This document shows positions 25,826-35,397 of a stretch of DNA of 52,684 bases, one piece after another. Below the pieces are notes generated by a model, which was not told where the DNA came from, made no database searches, and saw only the letters and a list, made by a program, of their open reading frames with translations. Both the position numbers and the translations under genes were made by a program. Each line of letters opens with the position of its first letter. Position 1 is the stretch's first letter. Source of the stretch: Malikia spinosa (GTDB taxonomy: Bacteria > Pseudomonadota > Gammaproteobacteria > Burkholderiales > Burkholderiaceae_C); assembly GCF_002980625.1 (NCBI RefSeq), contig NZ_PVLR01000049.1, forward strand, positions 1 to 52,684. Reading direction: 5' to 3'.

Positions 25826-26875
25826 CTATGGGGTCACGCTGATGCCGTTGGGGCCGGCACCCACCGGCACGGTGGCGACCGGCTTGTGCGCGACCAGGTC
25901 GATCACGGTGACCGTGTTGTCGTACAGGTTGCTCACATAGGCCTGCCGACCGTCCGCATCGACCACGACCCCGTGCGCACCCCGTCCAGTGCGGATGCTG
26001 GCGGTGACCTTGAAGGAGGTCAAGTCGATCACGCTCACCGTCCGCCCGGGGTTCTTGCGGCTGCCCTGGTTCGCCACCAACAGGCGCTGGCTGTCCGGGG
26101 TCGCAAACAGCTGGATGGGACCGTCTCCGACGGGGACCTTGCGCACCACTTCGTGGGTCTTCGGGTCGATGACGGCCACCCGGTCCTCCTGCGACAGCGA
26201 CACGAACGCCAGGCGCCCGTCGCCGGTGAACCCCACCTGGGCCGGCCCCCGGCCCACGGGAATGCTCGCGACCTGCTGGCGACTGGCCGTGTCGATGACG
26301 GACACGGTGCCGCCCTTGAGGTTGGCCACATAGGCCTGCCGCCCGTCCGGGCTCAGCCGGATGCCATGCGGGAACGCCCCGGTGGCGATGGTGGCCACCT
26401 CCTTCATCGCCGCGGCGTCCACCACGCTGACGGTGTTGTCACTACCGTTGGCCACGTAGACCCAGCGGCCGTCCGGGGACACCACCACGTGCGCGGGATG
26501 CTTGCCGACCGGCACCTTGCCAACCACCGTGTCGGTGGCGGTGTCGATGGCCCAGACCTCCCCAGGAGTGGTCATGGCGGCGTGTGCGGCGCCCGACATC
26601 CCCTGGTGGCCCGCGTGGCCGGCGTCGGCCGGTGGCGTTCCGTTGTTGGTCACCCAGACCCGCTGCCCGTCGGCGGTGGCCTGGACGTTGTGCGCGCCTG
26701 CGCCGACGGTGACGGTGCGCACGGTCTGGCGGGTGTCGGTCGCGATCACGCTGACCGTGCCGTCGGTTTCATTTGCGACGTACACCTTGGGCGCGGCCAG
26801 GGCGGCGGAGATCCCGCCCAGGGCGAGGCAGGCGGACAACAGGGTGAATCGCATGGGATAGTTTCGGATGTTCAT
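25826..26875 (-). CDS. Periplasmic YVTN beta-propeller protein
   Basis: A 349-residue exported protein with a signal peptide ending near AALAAPKVY. At least six repeats of the YVTN type follow ([68 protein letters not shown]), forming a seven-bladed propeller. Such proteins often accompany multicopper oxidases and cytochromes in metal-resistance operons. The exact role here is unknown: it may scaffold or bind copper. GAGGAA precedes the chosen ATG. Confidence 0.85.
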   Translation of the reverse strand: MNIRNYPMRFTLLSACLALGGISAALAAPKVYVANETDGTVSVIATDTRQTVRTVTVGAGAHNVQATADGQRVWVTNNGTPPADAGHAGHQGMSGAAHAAMTTPGEVWAIDTATDTVVGKVPVGKHPAHVVVSPDGRWVYVANGSDNTVSVVDAAAMKEVATIATGAFPHGIRLSPDGRQAYVANLKGGTVSVIDTASRQQVASIPVGRGPAQVGFTGDGRLAFVSLSQEDRVAVIDPKTHEVVRKVPVGDGPIQLFATPDSQRLLVANQGSRKNPGRTVSVIDLTSFKVTASIRTGRGAHGVVVDADGRQAYVSNLYDNTVTVIDLVAHKPVATVPVGAGPNGISVTP

Positions 26876-26884
26876 GTGGGTTCC

Positions 26885-28525
26885 TCAAGCCTTGACCTGG
26901 TAGCGAAGCATCATTCCCGCTTCGGCGTGTTCCAGCGTGTGGCAGTGAAAGACATAGTCCTGATCGCCGGCGTGGGGGTGCGAGAAGTCGATGGCGACCT
27001 TCACCGACTCGCCCGGCCAGACCTGCAGGGTGTCCACCACCCCCAGGTCTTGCGGCAGAAGGCCGCGAGCGCCGGCCAGGGGGCGGATCTGTGCCGGGCT
27101 GCCCCGGCGTTCAAGCACCCGGAACGAAAAGCCGTGCAGGTGCATGGGGTGCGGCATGCTGCGTTCGGCGTTCTCGATCAACCAGGTCTCGCGCGCGCCC
27201 CGCTGCACGGTCAACGCCACGGTCGCGTGGTCGAACACCCCGCCATTGATGGTCCAGTGGCCCTGGCCGTCGTGACCCAGCCGCATGCGGCGCGGCGTGC
27301 CCGCCGGTTCGACCGGTGTGGCGAGGCTGGACAGCCGGGAGGGCATGCGCCGGTCATAGGGCACTCCGGCTGCCGCCAGGTCAATACGCATCAGTGCCCT
27401 CGCATCGCCTTCCATCGCCATGGCGGCGGGCGCGGCGGCACCGAGGGCCGCGCCGTGCTGGCTGTGGTCCATCGCCGCCATATCGTGTCCGCCCTCCTGG
27501 TGCATCGGGTCGAAAGGCAGCGAGGCCAGGGTCACCGGCCGACCGCCTTCGGCTTCCCGGAAGTCCACCAGCACATCCAGCCGCTGACCGGGCGAAAGGA
27601 AGGTCTGTTCGATGCGCACGGGCTGGGCCAGCAATCCACCGTCCGTGCCCGCCAAGTAAAAGCCCAGGGCTCGGCCTTGTTGCAGGAACGCCAGCCGGTA
27701 GCTGCGCGCGTTGCTGCCGTTAAGGATGCGAAAGCGCACGATGCGGCGCCCCGCCTTGAGCACCGGACGCTCGGTCAGGTTGACCATCAGCCGGCTGCCC
27801 ACCCAGCCACCGAAGGACTGGGCGGCGCTGGGCGCGTACTGGAGGCGCCCTTGTGCGTCGAACTCCTTGTCCTGCAGCACCAGCGGGATTTCGGATTCAC
27901 CCAACGCCAGCGCCAGCTCCTTGCGCAGGGCGGCTTCGTCGTCGTCCTCGACGAACAGCAGGCTGGCCAGGCCGTGATAGGCCTGCTGAGGGATGTATCC
28001 GTGGGCGTGGGGGTGGTACCAGTACATCGACGACCGGTCCTGCAAGGCGAACGCGTAGTCCATGCTCTGACCCGGCGCCACGACGTTGAGGCCATTGCCG
28101 TCGTTGCGAGAATCGACACTCAGGCCATGCCAGTGAATGACCGTCGGTTGATCAATGTGATTGATCAGCTTCACCCGCATCTCGTCGCCACGGCGGGCCA
28201 GCAGCGCCGGGTTGAGGAATTTCTTGCCGCCCGACTCCACGGCATAGGCCAGGACGGGGGTGCGCTGCCCCGGCAGCACCTCGATCTCGCTGCGGACCAC
28301 ATGGACCTCCTTGAAGTCCGTCACGGGCAGCACCCCGAAGAGGCCACTGGTGCCCGGCAGGCGCAAGGGGTTGGAGAAGCCCGTCGCCTGCGCTTCAAGG
28401 CGCAGGACCTCGTCGGTAGAAAGGCCTGACGGCGTGGCTGAGGCGGCCCAGGCGCCCGGGTAGGCGGCTGCTGCCCCCAGCGCGCCCATGCCGCCCAGAA
28501 ACTGCCGCCGTGAAGAAATCGACAT
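26885..28525 (-). CDS. Multicopper oxidase, TAT-exported
   Basis: A 546-residue periplasmic laccase-like oxidase predicted to oxidise Cu(I) to less toxic Cu(II). The twin-arginine signal is RRQFLGG. The four copper-binding motifs are present: HWHGLSVDS, WYHPHAHG, HPMHLHGFSF and HCHTLEHAEAGMM. A Met/His-rich insert (MHQEGGHDMAAMDHSQHGAA) resembles the cuprous-ion-binding loops of CueO and PcoA. The start is ATG at 28525 after AGGAG. The GTG at 28528 is less likely. Confidence 0.93.
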   Translation of the reverse strand: MSISSRRQFLGGMGALGAAAAYPGAWAASATPSGLSTDEVLRLEAQATGFSNPLRLPGTSGLFGVLPVTDFKEVHVVRSEIEVLPGQRTPVLAYAVESGGKKFLNPALLARRGDEMRVKLINHIDQPTVIHWHGLSVDSRNDGNGLNVVAPGQSMDYAFALQDRSSMYWYHPHAHGYIPQQAYHGLASLLFVEDDDEAALRKELALALGESEIPLVLQDKEFDAQGRLQYAPSAAQSFGGWVGSRLMVNLTERPVLKAGRRIVRFRILNGSNARSYRLAFLQQGRALGFYLAGTDGGLLAQPVRIEQTFLSPGQRLDVLVDFREAEGGRPVTLASLPFDPMHQEGGHDMAAMDHSQHGAALGAAAPAAMAMEGDARALMRIDLAAAGVPYDRRMPSRLSSLATPVEPAGTPRRMRLGHDGQGHWTINGGVFDHATVALTVQRGARETWLIENAERSMPHPMHLHGFSFRVLERRGSPAQIRPLAGARGLLPQDLGVVDTLQVWPGESVKVAIDFSHPHAGDQDYVFHCHTLEHAEAGMMLRYQVKA

Positions 28526-28582
28526 CACACAATCTCCTGAACTGAATACGAAAACAGGAACAGCGTCAGAACGTCGGCGCGA

Positions 28583-29092
28583 TCACTGGGCGCCGGGTTT
28601 GGCGGGCGATGGCGGCATGCGCTGCATCATCATTTCCATCATGTTTTGCATCATGTCCATGCGCATCTCCATCATTTGATGCCGCTGCGTCAGATCCGGC
28701 GTGGCCGCGCCCGGGGCACCCATCCCCTGCATCCCCGACGTGCCGGCCATACCGCCCATGGGCTTCATGGCTTTCATCATGTCCATGCCCTCTTGCATGG
28801 CTTTCATGTGCTCGACCATCAGAGCCTCGCGTTCGGCCGGCGTCTTGGCGGCCGCCATCCTGGTGCGCAGCGTCTGCATCGTGGCCATGTGCTGCTGCAT
28901 GTGCTCCTGCATCTGCGGCATCGACGACATGCCCATGGGCATGCTTGCCTGGGGTGTGGCCGGCTGGGTTGCGGTGCTGGCCGCCGGGGTGGAAGGGTGG
29001 TGCTGGGCGTGGTCGGCTGGTTGCTGCGCTGCGGCCGAGAACGCCGCAGCGGCGACAGCCACGGACAGAAGGGTTCGGATCAAGGCGGACAT
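28583..29092 (-). CDS. Methionine/histidine-rich periplasmic protein
   Basis: A 169-residue exported protein with a signal peptide ending near AFSAAAQQ, then a His/Pro/Ala-rich linker (HAQHHPSTPAAS) and a long helical stretch full of methionines (MQEHMQQHMATMQTLRTRMA; MMEMRMDMMQNMMEMMMQR). The Met pattern suggests Cu(I) binding or storage in the periplasm. I do not recognise a named family. It is first gene of the operon that continues with the oxidase, propeller and ATPase, 55 bases upstream of the oxidase. Confidence 0.75.
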   Translation of the reverse strand: MSALIRTLLSVAVAAAAFSAAAQQPADHAQHHPSTPAASTATQPATPQASMPMGMSSMPQMQEHMQQHMATMQTLRTRMAAAKTPAEREALMVEHMKAMQEGMDMMKAMKPMGGMAGTSGMQGMGAPGAATPDLTQRHQMMEMRMDMMQNMMEMMMQRMPPSPAKPGAQ

Positions 29093-29129
29093 GTCGATTT
29101 CCTTTCGTGACAGAACGCATGGCGAAATG

Positions 29130-29196
29130 CCATGGGGTCACTGTAGGGATCGACCCAGGTCGCCAAGATGACCCGGAGATGACAAAAAAGTCAGGT
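29130..29196 (-). promoter_or_regulatory. Promoter region of the Met-rich protein operon with CopR-box-like repeat
   Basis: On the minus strand TGAC-TTTTTT-GTCA (29179-29192) lies about 90 bases before the Met-rich gene start. It resembles the TGACATTTTTGTAA element upstream of the outer-membrane gene at 33233-33250. Shared inverted repeats of this form suggest common control by the CopR-type regulator encoded at 33305. Confidence 0.5.
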
Positions 29197-29700
29197 TCAG
29201 CGTGGCGACTGTTGCTGGGCCTGGCGGTTGATGTCGTCGTGGTGGCGCCGGGTCTCTGGTGACCACTGCGACTTGATCCAGGACAGAACCGCCACGATGT
29301 CGGCATCGCTGAGCGAATCGCCAAAGGCGGGCATATTGGTGGCGTAGTCCGGCAGGCCCACCGCCTTCGCTACCCCTTCCTTGGTGATGCGAATCAACAT
29401 ATCGTCCGGGTGGTGCCAGGTGTGGCCGCTCCCGTCGTGGGGAGGCGCAGGCAATCGCCCATCGGCACCCCGTTCCCGCCAGTTGGCCTGCCCTTCCAGC
29501 TTCACGCCATGGCAACTGGCGCACCGTGCCTGGTAGATCAGCGCACCCTGCTTGAGCATCGCGGCGTCATCTGGGCGAAGCAGCCCGGCAGGCACTACCT
29601 GGTGGAGGCCAGCAGACCGCCACCCAAAAAAGGCTGCGGCGCCCCCCGCCAGAGCAAGGACAGCCGCTGCCATAGGGACACGCCGAAAACGCAGGATCAC
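29197..29700 (-). CDS. Membrane-anchored cytochrome c
   Basis: A 167-residue class I c-type cytochrome. An N-terminal membrane anchor (VPMAAAVLALAGGAAAFFG) precedes one heme-binding motif CASCH near residue 60, and a distal Met axial ligand is probable in NMPAFGDSLS. It overlaps the CusF-like gene stop (GTG start). It may carry electrons from the periplasmic copper oxidases. Last gene of the operon that starts at 33158. Confidence 0.88.
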   Translation of the reverse strand: MILRFRRVPMAAAVLALAGGAAAFFGWRSAGLHQVVPAGLLRPDDAAMLKQGALIYQARCASCHGVKLEGQANWRERGADGRLPAPPHDGSGHTWHHPDDMLIRITKEGVAKAVGLPDYATNMPAFGDSLSDADIVAVLSWIKSQWSPETRRHHDDINRQAQQQSPR

Positions 29701-30035
29701 TTCACTGGCTGGATGTCCGTCACCGTCATCTGCCCGTTCTCGTTCGTGACCATGAACTGGATCTTGGCACCGACGCTGGTCTTGTCCAGCAAGGCCTTGT
29801 CCTTGGCCACGAAGACCATGGTCATGCCAGGCATTTCCATGTGCTTGATTTCACCGTGCTTGATGGTGATCTTGCCGGCGTCCTTGTCGATCTTGCGGAC
29901 TTCACCATCGGTCATGCTGGGCATGCCCGCCATGCCCATTTTGCTGTGGTCCATGTTCATTTGAGCGAACACGGGGTTGGCTGCAATGGCCGTGAAGGCC
30001 AGTGCGGTTGCGCTCAGAACCAGTCGCAGTTTCAT
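29697..30035 (-). CDS. CusF-like periplasmic copper-binding protein
   Basis: A 112-residue protein with a signal peptide ending near NPVFAQMNMD. The CusF-type OB fold carries the copper ligands in GEIKHMEMPGMTMVF (the Met-x-Met and Trp/His-type site), with VRKIDKDAGKITIKHG before it. A MNMDHSKMGMAGMPSM segment adds Met/His ligands. It passes Cu(I) to exporters or oxidases in the periplasm. Confidence 0.92.
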   Translation of the reverse strand: MKLRLVLSATALAFTAIAANPVFAQMNMDHSKMGMAGMPSMTDGEVRKIDKDAGKITIKHGEIKHMEMPGMTMVFVAKDKALLDKTSVGAKIQFMVTNENGQMTVTDIQPVK

Positions 30036-30084
30036 CGTGAATCCTTGTGTCGTTGGGTGGAGGTTGTGATGATCGGATAGCCGC

Positions 30085-30576
30085 TTACTTGGCTGCCACC
30101 TTGACCTGGCCCTTCATGCCGGCCTCGTAGTGGCCCACATGCAAGCAGGCGAAGTTCACCACACCGGGCTTGGTGAAGCGCCAGATCACTTCACCCTGTT
30201 TGCCAGGCTTGAGCGAGATCTTGTTGGCTTCTTCGTGCTCCATGGTCGGGAACTTCTTCATGACCTCGTAGTGCTCCTTGAGCTCCTTTTCCGTGCCGAG
30301 GCTGAACTCGTGCGGCACCTTGCCGGAATTCTTGATGACAAAACGGATGGTCTCGCCCTTCTTCACCGACACGTTCGACGGCGTGAACCGCATGCTGTCG
30401 GCCGCGTCCACCTCGATCGTGCGCGTGACGTTGGCTGCGACACCCGGTTCGCCGATGGGCGATTCATCGTGCCCACCGCCATGGGTGCCACCAGCGAAAG
30501 CAGCCGATGCGGCCAATGCTGCAGCAGCGAAAACAAAGCCAGCGCGGGAAGCGAAGTTGAACTTGACGGATTTCAT
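30085..30576 (-). CDS. Plastocyanin-like cupredoxin
   Basis: A 163-residue exported blue-copper-type protein with signal peptide ending AAFAGG. Cupredoxin ligands are visible in GKVPHEFSLG (first His) and in FACLHVGHYEAGM (Cys, His and Met), giving the Cys-x3-His-x4-Met arrangement. The mature N-terminus begins with a His/Gly-rich THGGGHDE. The start at 30576 follows AAGGAC. It probably shuttles electrons or copper between the oxidase and cytochrome encoded beside it. Confidence 0.9.
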   Translation of the reverse strand: MKSVKFNFASRAGFVFAAAALAASAAFAGGTHGGGHDESPIGEPGVAANVTRTIEVDAADSMRFTPSNVSVKKGETIRFVIKNSGKVPHEFSLGTEKELKEHYEVMKKFPTMEHEEANKISLKPGKQGEVIWRFTKPGVVNFACLHVGHYEAGMKGQVKVAAK

Positions 30577-30646
30577 GGTTGTCCTTGGGGTTTTGGTTGG
30601 GGAAACGGTTGAGGAAAAGCGGTGGTGAGGCGTGCAATGGCCCATT

Positions 30647-32035
30647 TCAGTGGGACATGCCTTTGGCGCTGGGTTTGATCGCCGTGGCGGCAGCCGGGGT
30701 CGTGTCGCTGCTGGCCGCTGGGCGCGGCGTTGGCGGGAGCGTGCCGTTCCATTCGTAGGCCACGGTGCCTTCAGGGAACTTGTACGGACCCGGGTCCTTG
30801 TAGTCGCCTGGTTTCTGATCCTTGCGCACCTTGAAGACCGTGAACATGCCGCCCATTTCCAGCGGGCCGAACTGGCCGGTGCCGGTCATCATGGGCGCCG
30901 TGTTGTCGGGAATGGGCATCTGCATCTCGCCCATGTCGGCCATGCCGCGCTCGCCCATCAGCATGTAGTCGGGCGCGACCTTCTGGATCTTCTTGACCAG
31001 GCCCCGGTGGTCCACGCCAATCAGGGTGGGCACGTCGTGCCCCATGGCGTTCATGGTGTGGTGGCTCTTGTGGCAGTGCATGGCCCAGTCGCCTTCTTCG
31101 TCGGCGATCAGCTCGATCTGGCGCATCTGGCCCACGGCCACATCGGTGGTGACCTCGTACCAGCGGGTGCTGGGTGGCGTCGGGCCACCATCGGTGCCGG
31201 TGACCAGGAATTCGTGGCCGTGCAGGTGGATCGGGTGGTTGGTCATGGTGAGGTTGCCTACCCGGATGCGCACGCGGTCGTTCAAACGCACGTTCAGCGT
31301 GTCGATGGCCGGGAACACCCGGCTGTTCCAGCACCAGATGTTGAAGTCCGTCATGGTGTTGACCTTGGGCGTCTTGCTGCCGGGCTCGACGTCAAACGCG
31401 TTGAGCAGGAAGCAGAAGTCGCGGTCCACCTCGCTGATGTGCGGGTGTTTGGCCTTGGGGTGGGTCACCCACATGCCCATCATGCCCATGGCCATCTGCA
31501 CCATTTCATCGGCGTGTGGGTGGTACATGAAGGTGCCGGGGCGCCGTGCCTCGAACTCGTACACATAGGTCTTGCCCACGGGAATCGCCCGCTGGTTCAG
31601 GCCCCCGACGCCGTCCATGCCGCTGGGCAGACGCTGACCATGCCAGTGGATGGTGGTGTGCTCGGGCAGCTTGTTGGTCACGAAGATGCGCACGCGGTCG
31701 CCCTCCACCACCTCGATGGTCGGGCCTGGGCTCTGACCGTTGTAGCCCCACATGTTGACCTTGAAGCCCGGCGAGACCTCGCGCACCACGGGCTCGGCCA
31801 CCAGGTGGAATTCCTTGACACCGTTGTTCATGCGCCAGGGCAGCGTCCAGCCGTTGAGGGTCACCACTGGGTTGTAGGGCCGACCGGTGGTCGGAATCAA
31901 GGGCGGCGCGGTTTCTACCGACGTCTGGATGACGGGCTCCGGCAAACCTGCCAGGGCGGAGCGGGCAACGGCCAGGCCTGCCACGGAAGCGGCTGCGCCT
32001 GCGAAAAACTGGCGTCTGGAATTGGTGTTGGTCAT
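30647..32035 (-). CDS. Second multicopper oxidase, TAT-exported
   Basis: A 462-residue oxidase with twin-arginine signal SRRQFFAG. Copper motifs include TTIHWHGQRLPSGMDG, TFMYHPHADEM, NHPIHLHGHEF and WAMHCHKSHHTMN. It differs clearly from the oxidase at 26885 and is of the copper oxidase/nitrite-reductase-like two-oxidase set found in betaproteobacterial copper islands. AAAGGACA precedes ATG 32035. It is transcribed after the outer-membrane gene. Confidence 0.92.
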   Translation of the reverse strand: MTNTNSRRQFFAGAAASVAGLAVARSALAGLPEPVIQTSVETAPPLIPTTGRPYNPVVTLNGWTLPWRMNNGVKEFHLVAEPVVREVSPGFKVNMWGYNGQSPGPTIEVVEGDRVRIFVTNKLPEHTTIHWHGQRLPSGMDGVGGLNQRAIPVGKTYVYEFEARRPGTFMYHPHADEMVQMAMGMMGMWVTHPKAKHPHISEVDRDFCFLLNAFDVEPGSKTPKVNTMTDFNIWCWNSRVFPAIDTLNVRLNDRVRIRVGNLTMTNHPIHLHGHEFLVTGTDGGPTPPSTRWYEVTTDVAVGQMRQIELIADEEGDWAMHCHKSHHTMNAMGHDVPTLIGVDHRGLVKKIQKVAPDYMLMGERGMADMGEMQMPIPDNTAPMMTGTGQFGPLEMGGMFTVFKVRKDQKPGDYKDPGPYKFPEGTVAYEWNGTLPPTPRPAASSDTTPAAATAIKPSAKGMSH

Positions 32036-32048
32036 GTGTTGTGTCCTT

Positions 32049-33158
32049 TCAATGCGCTGCTGCAGCCGGGGCATCGCCACCGGCGCCCCCCAGGCTCACA
32101 AAACTGTCGGGCTCTCCGCCTTGCAATACCCACTGCAGATCGGCTTCAGCGATCCAGAAGTCGCGCTGAGCGCCGATGGCGTCCACGGTGGCCTGGGACT
32201 GGTTGCGCACCTCGTCCAGCAGGTCCCATACGCTCTTGAGCATGCCGTTGTAGTGCAGCACCGTCTCTTCGGTGATGAACTCACGGGTTTTCAGAATGTC
32301 TCCCTGGCTGTCCTGCGCCAACGCATGGGCGGCCCAGTAAACGTTCATGGCCGACTTCGACAGAGCACGGTTGCGCAGGCTTTCTGCATCTGGCAAATGG
32401 CTGCGAACCGCTTCAGCGCGCTTCTGCAGTTCGGCCGCTGTCATGGGCTGCACCGGGATGGCAGGCAGCTGGTCCGGCAGCTCAAAGCCATCCTGAAGGC
32501 CTGTTTGCCCCATCGTCTTGACCAGATTGGCCTGCGCCTGGGCGGCGGCTTGCTGCGCTCGCCGCAGATTCATGCGTGCGTTGGAGGCAGCCAGTTGTAC
32601 GGGAGACAGCTGCAGCTTGCTCCAGTTGCCCACTGTCACCATGCGTTGCCCCAGCTCATAGGCGGCCTGGGCAGCCTCCAGCATGTCACGCTGGTGCTTC
32701 AGCACCTGTTGAGCGGCTACAGCTTCGATCCAGGCTTTGCGGCCGGCCGCAGCCACCTCCAGCACCTCACTGGCATCCTCGACGCGGCGTTGCAGGCTGG
32801 GGTCGAGTTCTGTCCAGCGGCCTTCTGCGATCAGCTGTTCGTTCTTCGGACCCAGCCGAGCCAAAGCACGGGCCAGATCGCGGTGCACCGTCCAGGCCAT
32901 GCGAACAGCCACCTCCGTAGTGGGCATGGCAACACCCAGGGTGCTGGCTGGCGTCGCGGTGGCTGCACTGGTATTGGCCTGCTCCCACTTGAGCACGTCG
33001 GCATGGCCGCGCTTGAGCGCTCCCACCGCGTCGTTGGCCCGGCGCCAGTCGGCCTCCTGCGTCGGGCTGGCCGTCTGCGCAGCCAGCGCGAATGGCAGGG
33101 CCAACAGGCCCGCCACCAGCAGCTGGCTCGTGGCTCGATGACTAAACAAAGGTTTCAC
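32049..33158 (-). CDS. TolC/CusC-like outer-membrane factor
   Basis: A 369-residue exported protein with signal peptide ending ALAAQTASP and paired long helices ([40 protein letters not shown]), typical of OEP outer-membrane channels. It is shorter than the usual 420-480 residues. No RND pump or membrane-fusion protein gene is nearby, so its partner is unclear. Start GTG at 33158 follows AGGAG. It is first gene of the second copper operon and divergent from copRS. Confidence 0.8.
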   Translation of the reverse strand: MKPLFSHRATSQLLVAGLLALPFALAAQTASPTQEADWRRANDAVGALKRGHADVLKWEQANTSAATATPASTLGVAMPTTEVAVRMAWTVHRDLARALARLGPKNEQLIAEGRWTELDPSLQRRVEDASEVLEVAAAGRKAWIEAVAAQQVLKHQRDMLEAAQAAYELGQRMVTVGNWSKLQLSPVQLAASNARMNLRRAQQAAAQAQANLVKTMGQTGLQDGFELPDQLPAIPVQPMTAAELQKRAEAVRSHLPDAESLRNRALSKSAMNVYWAAHALAQDSQGDILKTREFITEETVLHYNGMLKSVWDLLDEVRNQSQATVDAIGAQRDFWIAEADLQWVLQGGEPDSFVSLGGAGGDAPAAAAH

Positions 33159-33232
33159 TGCAATCGCTCCTTTTGATGTGGATCAAGTGGTGCGGATTCT
33201 GGCGAGGCGAGTTCGTCACTTCCCTGTCGGCC

Positions 33233-33250
33233 GGATTACAAAAATGTCAG
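33233..33250. promoter_or_regulatory. CopR-box-like element in the divergent copper promoter
   Basis: ATTACAAAAATGTCAGC on the plus strand gives TGACATTTTTGTAA on the minus strand. It lies between the outer-membrane gene and copR and resembles the inverted repeat at 29179-29192. CopR/CusR family regulators bind AT-rich repeats of this form. Binding is inference. Confidence 0.55.
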
Positions 33251-33304
33251 CTTTCGTCACGCCCGCTTCGGTACAGGCAAACTTGCGGTCAGGAGAATGT
33301 GAAC

Positions 33305-33991
33305 GTGAAAATTCTGATCGTTGAAGATGAGCCCAAAGCGGGTGACTACCTCAGACAAGGCCTGCGCGAGGCCAGCTTTGCCGTGGACCTCGTGACCAAC
33401 GGTGTGGACGGTCTGCACCATGGCCTGGAGGGGGACCACGATCTGGTGATCCTGGATATCATGCTGCCAGGCATGGACGGATGGCAGGTGCTCAAGAACC
33501 TGCGCAGTCAGGGGCGCCAGATGCCGGTGCTGTTCCTTACGGCACGCGATCAGGTTGAAGACCGCGTCAAGGGCCTGGAACTGGGGGCCGACGATTACCT
33601 GGTCAAGCCGTTTTCGTTCGCCGAGCTGCTGGCCAGGGTCCGGACGATCCTTCGGCGTGGCCGCACGGGTATGGAACCCACTTCGATGAAAGTAGCCGAT
33701 CTGGAGCTCGACCTGCTGCGCCGGCGGGTGACCCGGTCCGGAAAACGCATCGATCTGACGGCCAAGGAATTCGGCCTGCTGGAGCTGCTGATGCGCCGCC
33801 ATGGCGAGGTGCTCCCGCGCTCCCTGATCGCCTCGCAGGTGTGGGACGTGAACTTCGACAGCGACACCAATGTGATCGAAGTGGCCATGCGGCGCTTGCG
33901 GGCCAAGGTGGACGATGCATTTGAACCGCGCCTGATCCAGACCGTGCGCGGCATGGGCTACGTTCTCGAAGCACCCGAGGACGCCCACTGA
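33305..33991 (+). CDS. copR: Copper response regulator CopR/CusR
   Basis: A 228-residue OmpR-family regulator. The receiver has E-D at 7-8 (LIVEDEP) and the phosphoacceptor Asp in [10 protein letters not shown] near residue 51. The C-terminal winged helix contains [15 protein letters not shown] and [13 protein letters not shown] choose GTG at 33305, nine bases after AGGAGAA, giving the normal length. The frame extends upstream to 33173 without support. It is expected to activate both copper operons when phosphorylated by the next gene product. Confidence 0.93.
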   Translation: MKILIVEDEPKAGDYLRQGLREASFAVDLVTNGVDGLHHGLEGDHDLVILDIMLPGMDGWQVLKNLRSQGRQMPVLFLTARDQVEDRVKGLELGADDYLVKPFSFAELLARVRTILRRGRTGMEPTSMKVADLELDLLRRRVTRSGKRIDLTAKEFGLLELLMRRHGEVLPRSLIASQVWDVNFDSDTNVIEVAMRRLRAKVDDAFEPRLIQTVRGMGYVLEAPEDAH

Positions 33992-35388
33992 TGCTCGGCC
34001 GGCTGTCGCTGACGGCGCGCTTGACCGCGCTGTATACCCTGGTATCGGCCTGCGTTCTGGTCGGGCTGGGTCTTCTGGTCTCGATAGCCGTAGGTCGGCA
34101 CTTTGTCGAACTCGATAGGGATTTCCTGAAGGACAAGATCGACCTGGTGCAAACCATCGTCGGTGAGGCATCGTCATCGGAGATGCTGGTCCCTCGACTG
34201 GATGAGCTTTTGACCAGTCACCACGGCTTGTTCATCGAGCTGCGCAACAGCACCGGCCTGGTCTATGGAGAAGCGAGCTCGGTGTTCTCCCGTCTGCCGT
34301 CATCCATCGGCACAGATGGGCACGCCTTCGACTGGATGGCCGGTGACCAAACGCTGCGAGGTCTGAGGGCGGCCATTCGGCCTCCCTCCACATGGACGGG
34401 CCAGGCCAGTGACGGCGCATCACTTGAACTTTTGATCGCGCTGGACACAGCGCACCACACCCATTTCATGCAGTCGCTCAGGCAGATCCTGGCGCTCTAC
34501 CTGGTAGGCGCGATCCTGATCAGCGGTCTGCTGGGCTGGTGGGCCGCCCGCCGTGGCCTGGAGCCCTTGCGTGTCATGAGAGCGCGCGCCATGACGGTCA
34601 CGGCCCACAAGCTGGACCAGCGCATGCCCGTGGACGCAGTACCTGCGGAGTTCGCTGACCTGGCGCAAAGCCTGAACACCATGCTCGAACGCCTGCAATC
34701 GGACTTTGCGCGCCTGCAGGAATTTTCCAGCGACCTGGCACACGAACTTCGTACCCCCATCAACAACCTGCTGACCCAGACACAGGTGTCGCTGACGCAG
34801 AAGCGGGAGGTGGGCGTGTACCAGGACATCCTGGCGTCCAACGCCGAGGAGTTGCAGCAGCTGGCCCGCATGGTCTCCGACATGCTGTTCCTCGCCAAGA
34901 CCGAACACGGGATCGAACTGCCGCACCGCGAGACCGTGTCGCTGCTCGATGAAGTGCTGGACCTGTTCGACTTCTACGAAGCGCTGGCAGAAGAAAAGCA
35001 CATTGCCCTCGAAGCGAATGGCAATGCGCACATCGTGTGCGACCGGCTGATGATCCGCCGCGCGATCAGCAACCTGCTGTCCAATGCGATACGGTACTCG
35101 CCGCCGAACGCACCCGTACGGGTGTCGGTGACTCCTGGCGACGGTCAGATCCAGCTTTGCGTGCACAACGCCGGTCCCGCAATCCCCGCAGCCGACCTGC
35201 CGCGACTGTTCGACCGCTTCTACCGGGCCGAGAAGTCGCGCAGCAACCCCGACTCAGAAGGCACGGGTCTGGGCCTGTCCATCACCAGAGCCATCATGCA
35301 AGCCCACGGCGGATCGGCATCGGTGGCGTCCACCGATCAGACGACCACCTTCTGCCTGAGCTTTCCCACGCAGAACGCATCGTCCTAG
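33991..35388 (+). CDS. copS: Copper sensor histidine kinase CopS/CusS
   Basis: A 465-residue membrane histidine kinase of the heavy-metal sensor family. The first membrane segment is near residues 10-32 and the second around 165-190 (ILALYLVGAILISGLLGWWA), bracketing a periplasmic sensor domain. HAMP follows, then the H-box SSDLAHELRTPINN near residue 251, N-box RRAISNLLSNAIRYS and G-box SEGTGLGLSITRAI. It starts on the last base of copR, so the two are coupled. Confidence 0.93.
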   Translation: MLGRLSLTARLTALYTLVSACVLVGLGLLVSIAVGRHFVELDRDFLKDKIDLVQTIVGEASSSEMLVPRLDELLTSHHGLFIELRNSTGLVYGEASSVFSRLPSSIGTDGHAFDWMAGDQTLRGLRAAIRPPSTWTGQASDGASLELLIALDTAHHTHFMQSLRQILALYLVGAILISGLLGWWAARRGLEPLRVMRARAMTVTAHKLDQRMPVDAVPAEFADLAQSLNTMLERLQSDFARLQEFSSDLAHELRTPINNLLTQTQVSLTQKREVGVYQDILASNAEELQQLARMVSDMLFLAKTEHGIELPHRETVSLLDEVLDLFDFYEALAEEKHIALEANGNAHIVCDRLMIRRAISNLLSNAIRYSPPNAPVRVSVTPGDGQIQLCVHNAGPAIPAADLPRLFDRFYRAEKSRSNPDSEGTGLGLSITRAIMQAHGGSASVASTDQTTTFCLSFPTQNASS

Positions 35389-35397
35389 AATCCGCCC

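Noticed and set aside
24064-25842. 592-codon plus-strand open frame
   Set aside because: Antisense to the P-type ATPase, with a His/Arg/Gln-rich shadow product.
25739-28429. 896-codon plus-strand open frame
   Set aside because: It lies antisense to the copper ATPase, propeller and oxidase genes, which have clear motifs. High GC content keeps the shadow frame open, and its His/Arg/Gly-rich product has no domain.
30632-32239. 535-codon plus-strand open frame
   Set aside because: Antisense to the second multicopper oxidase, with typical shadow composition.
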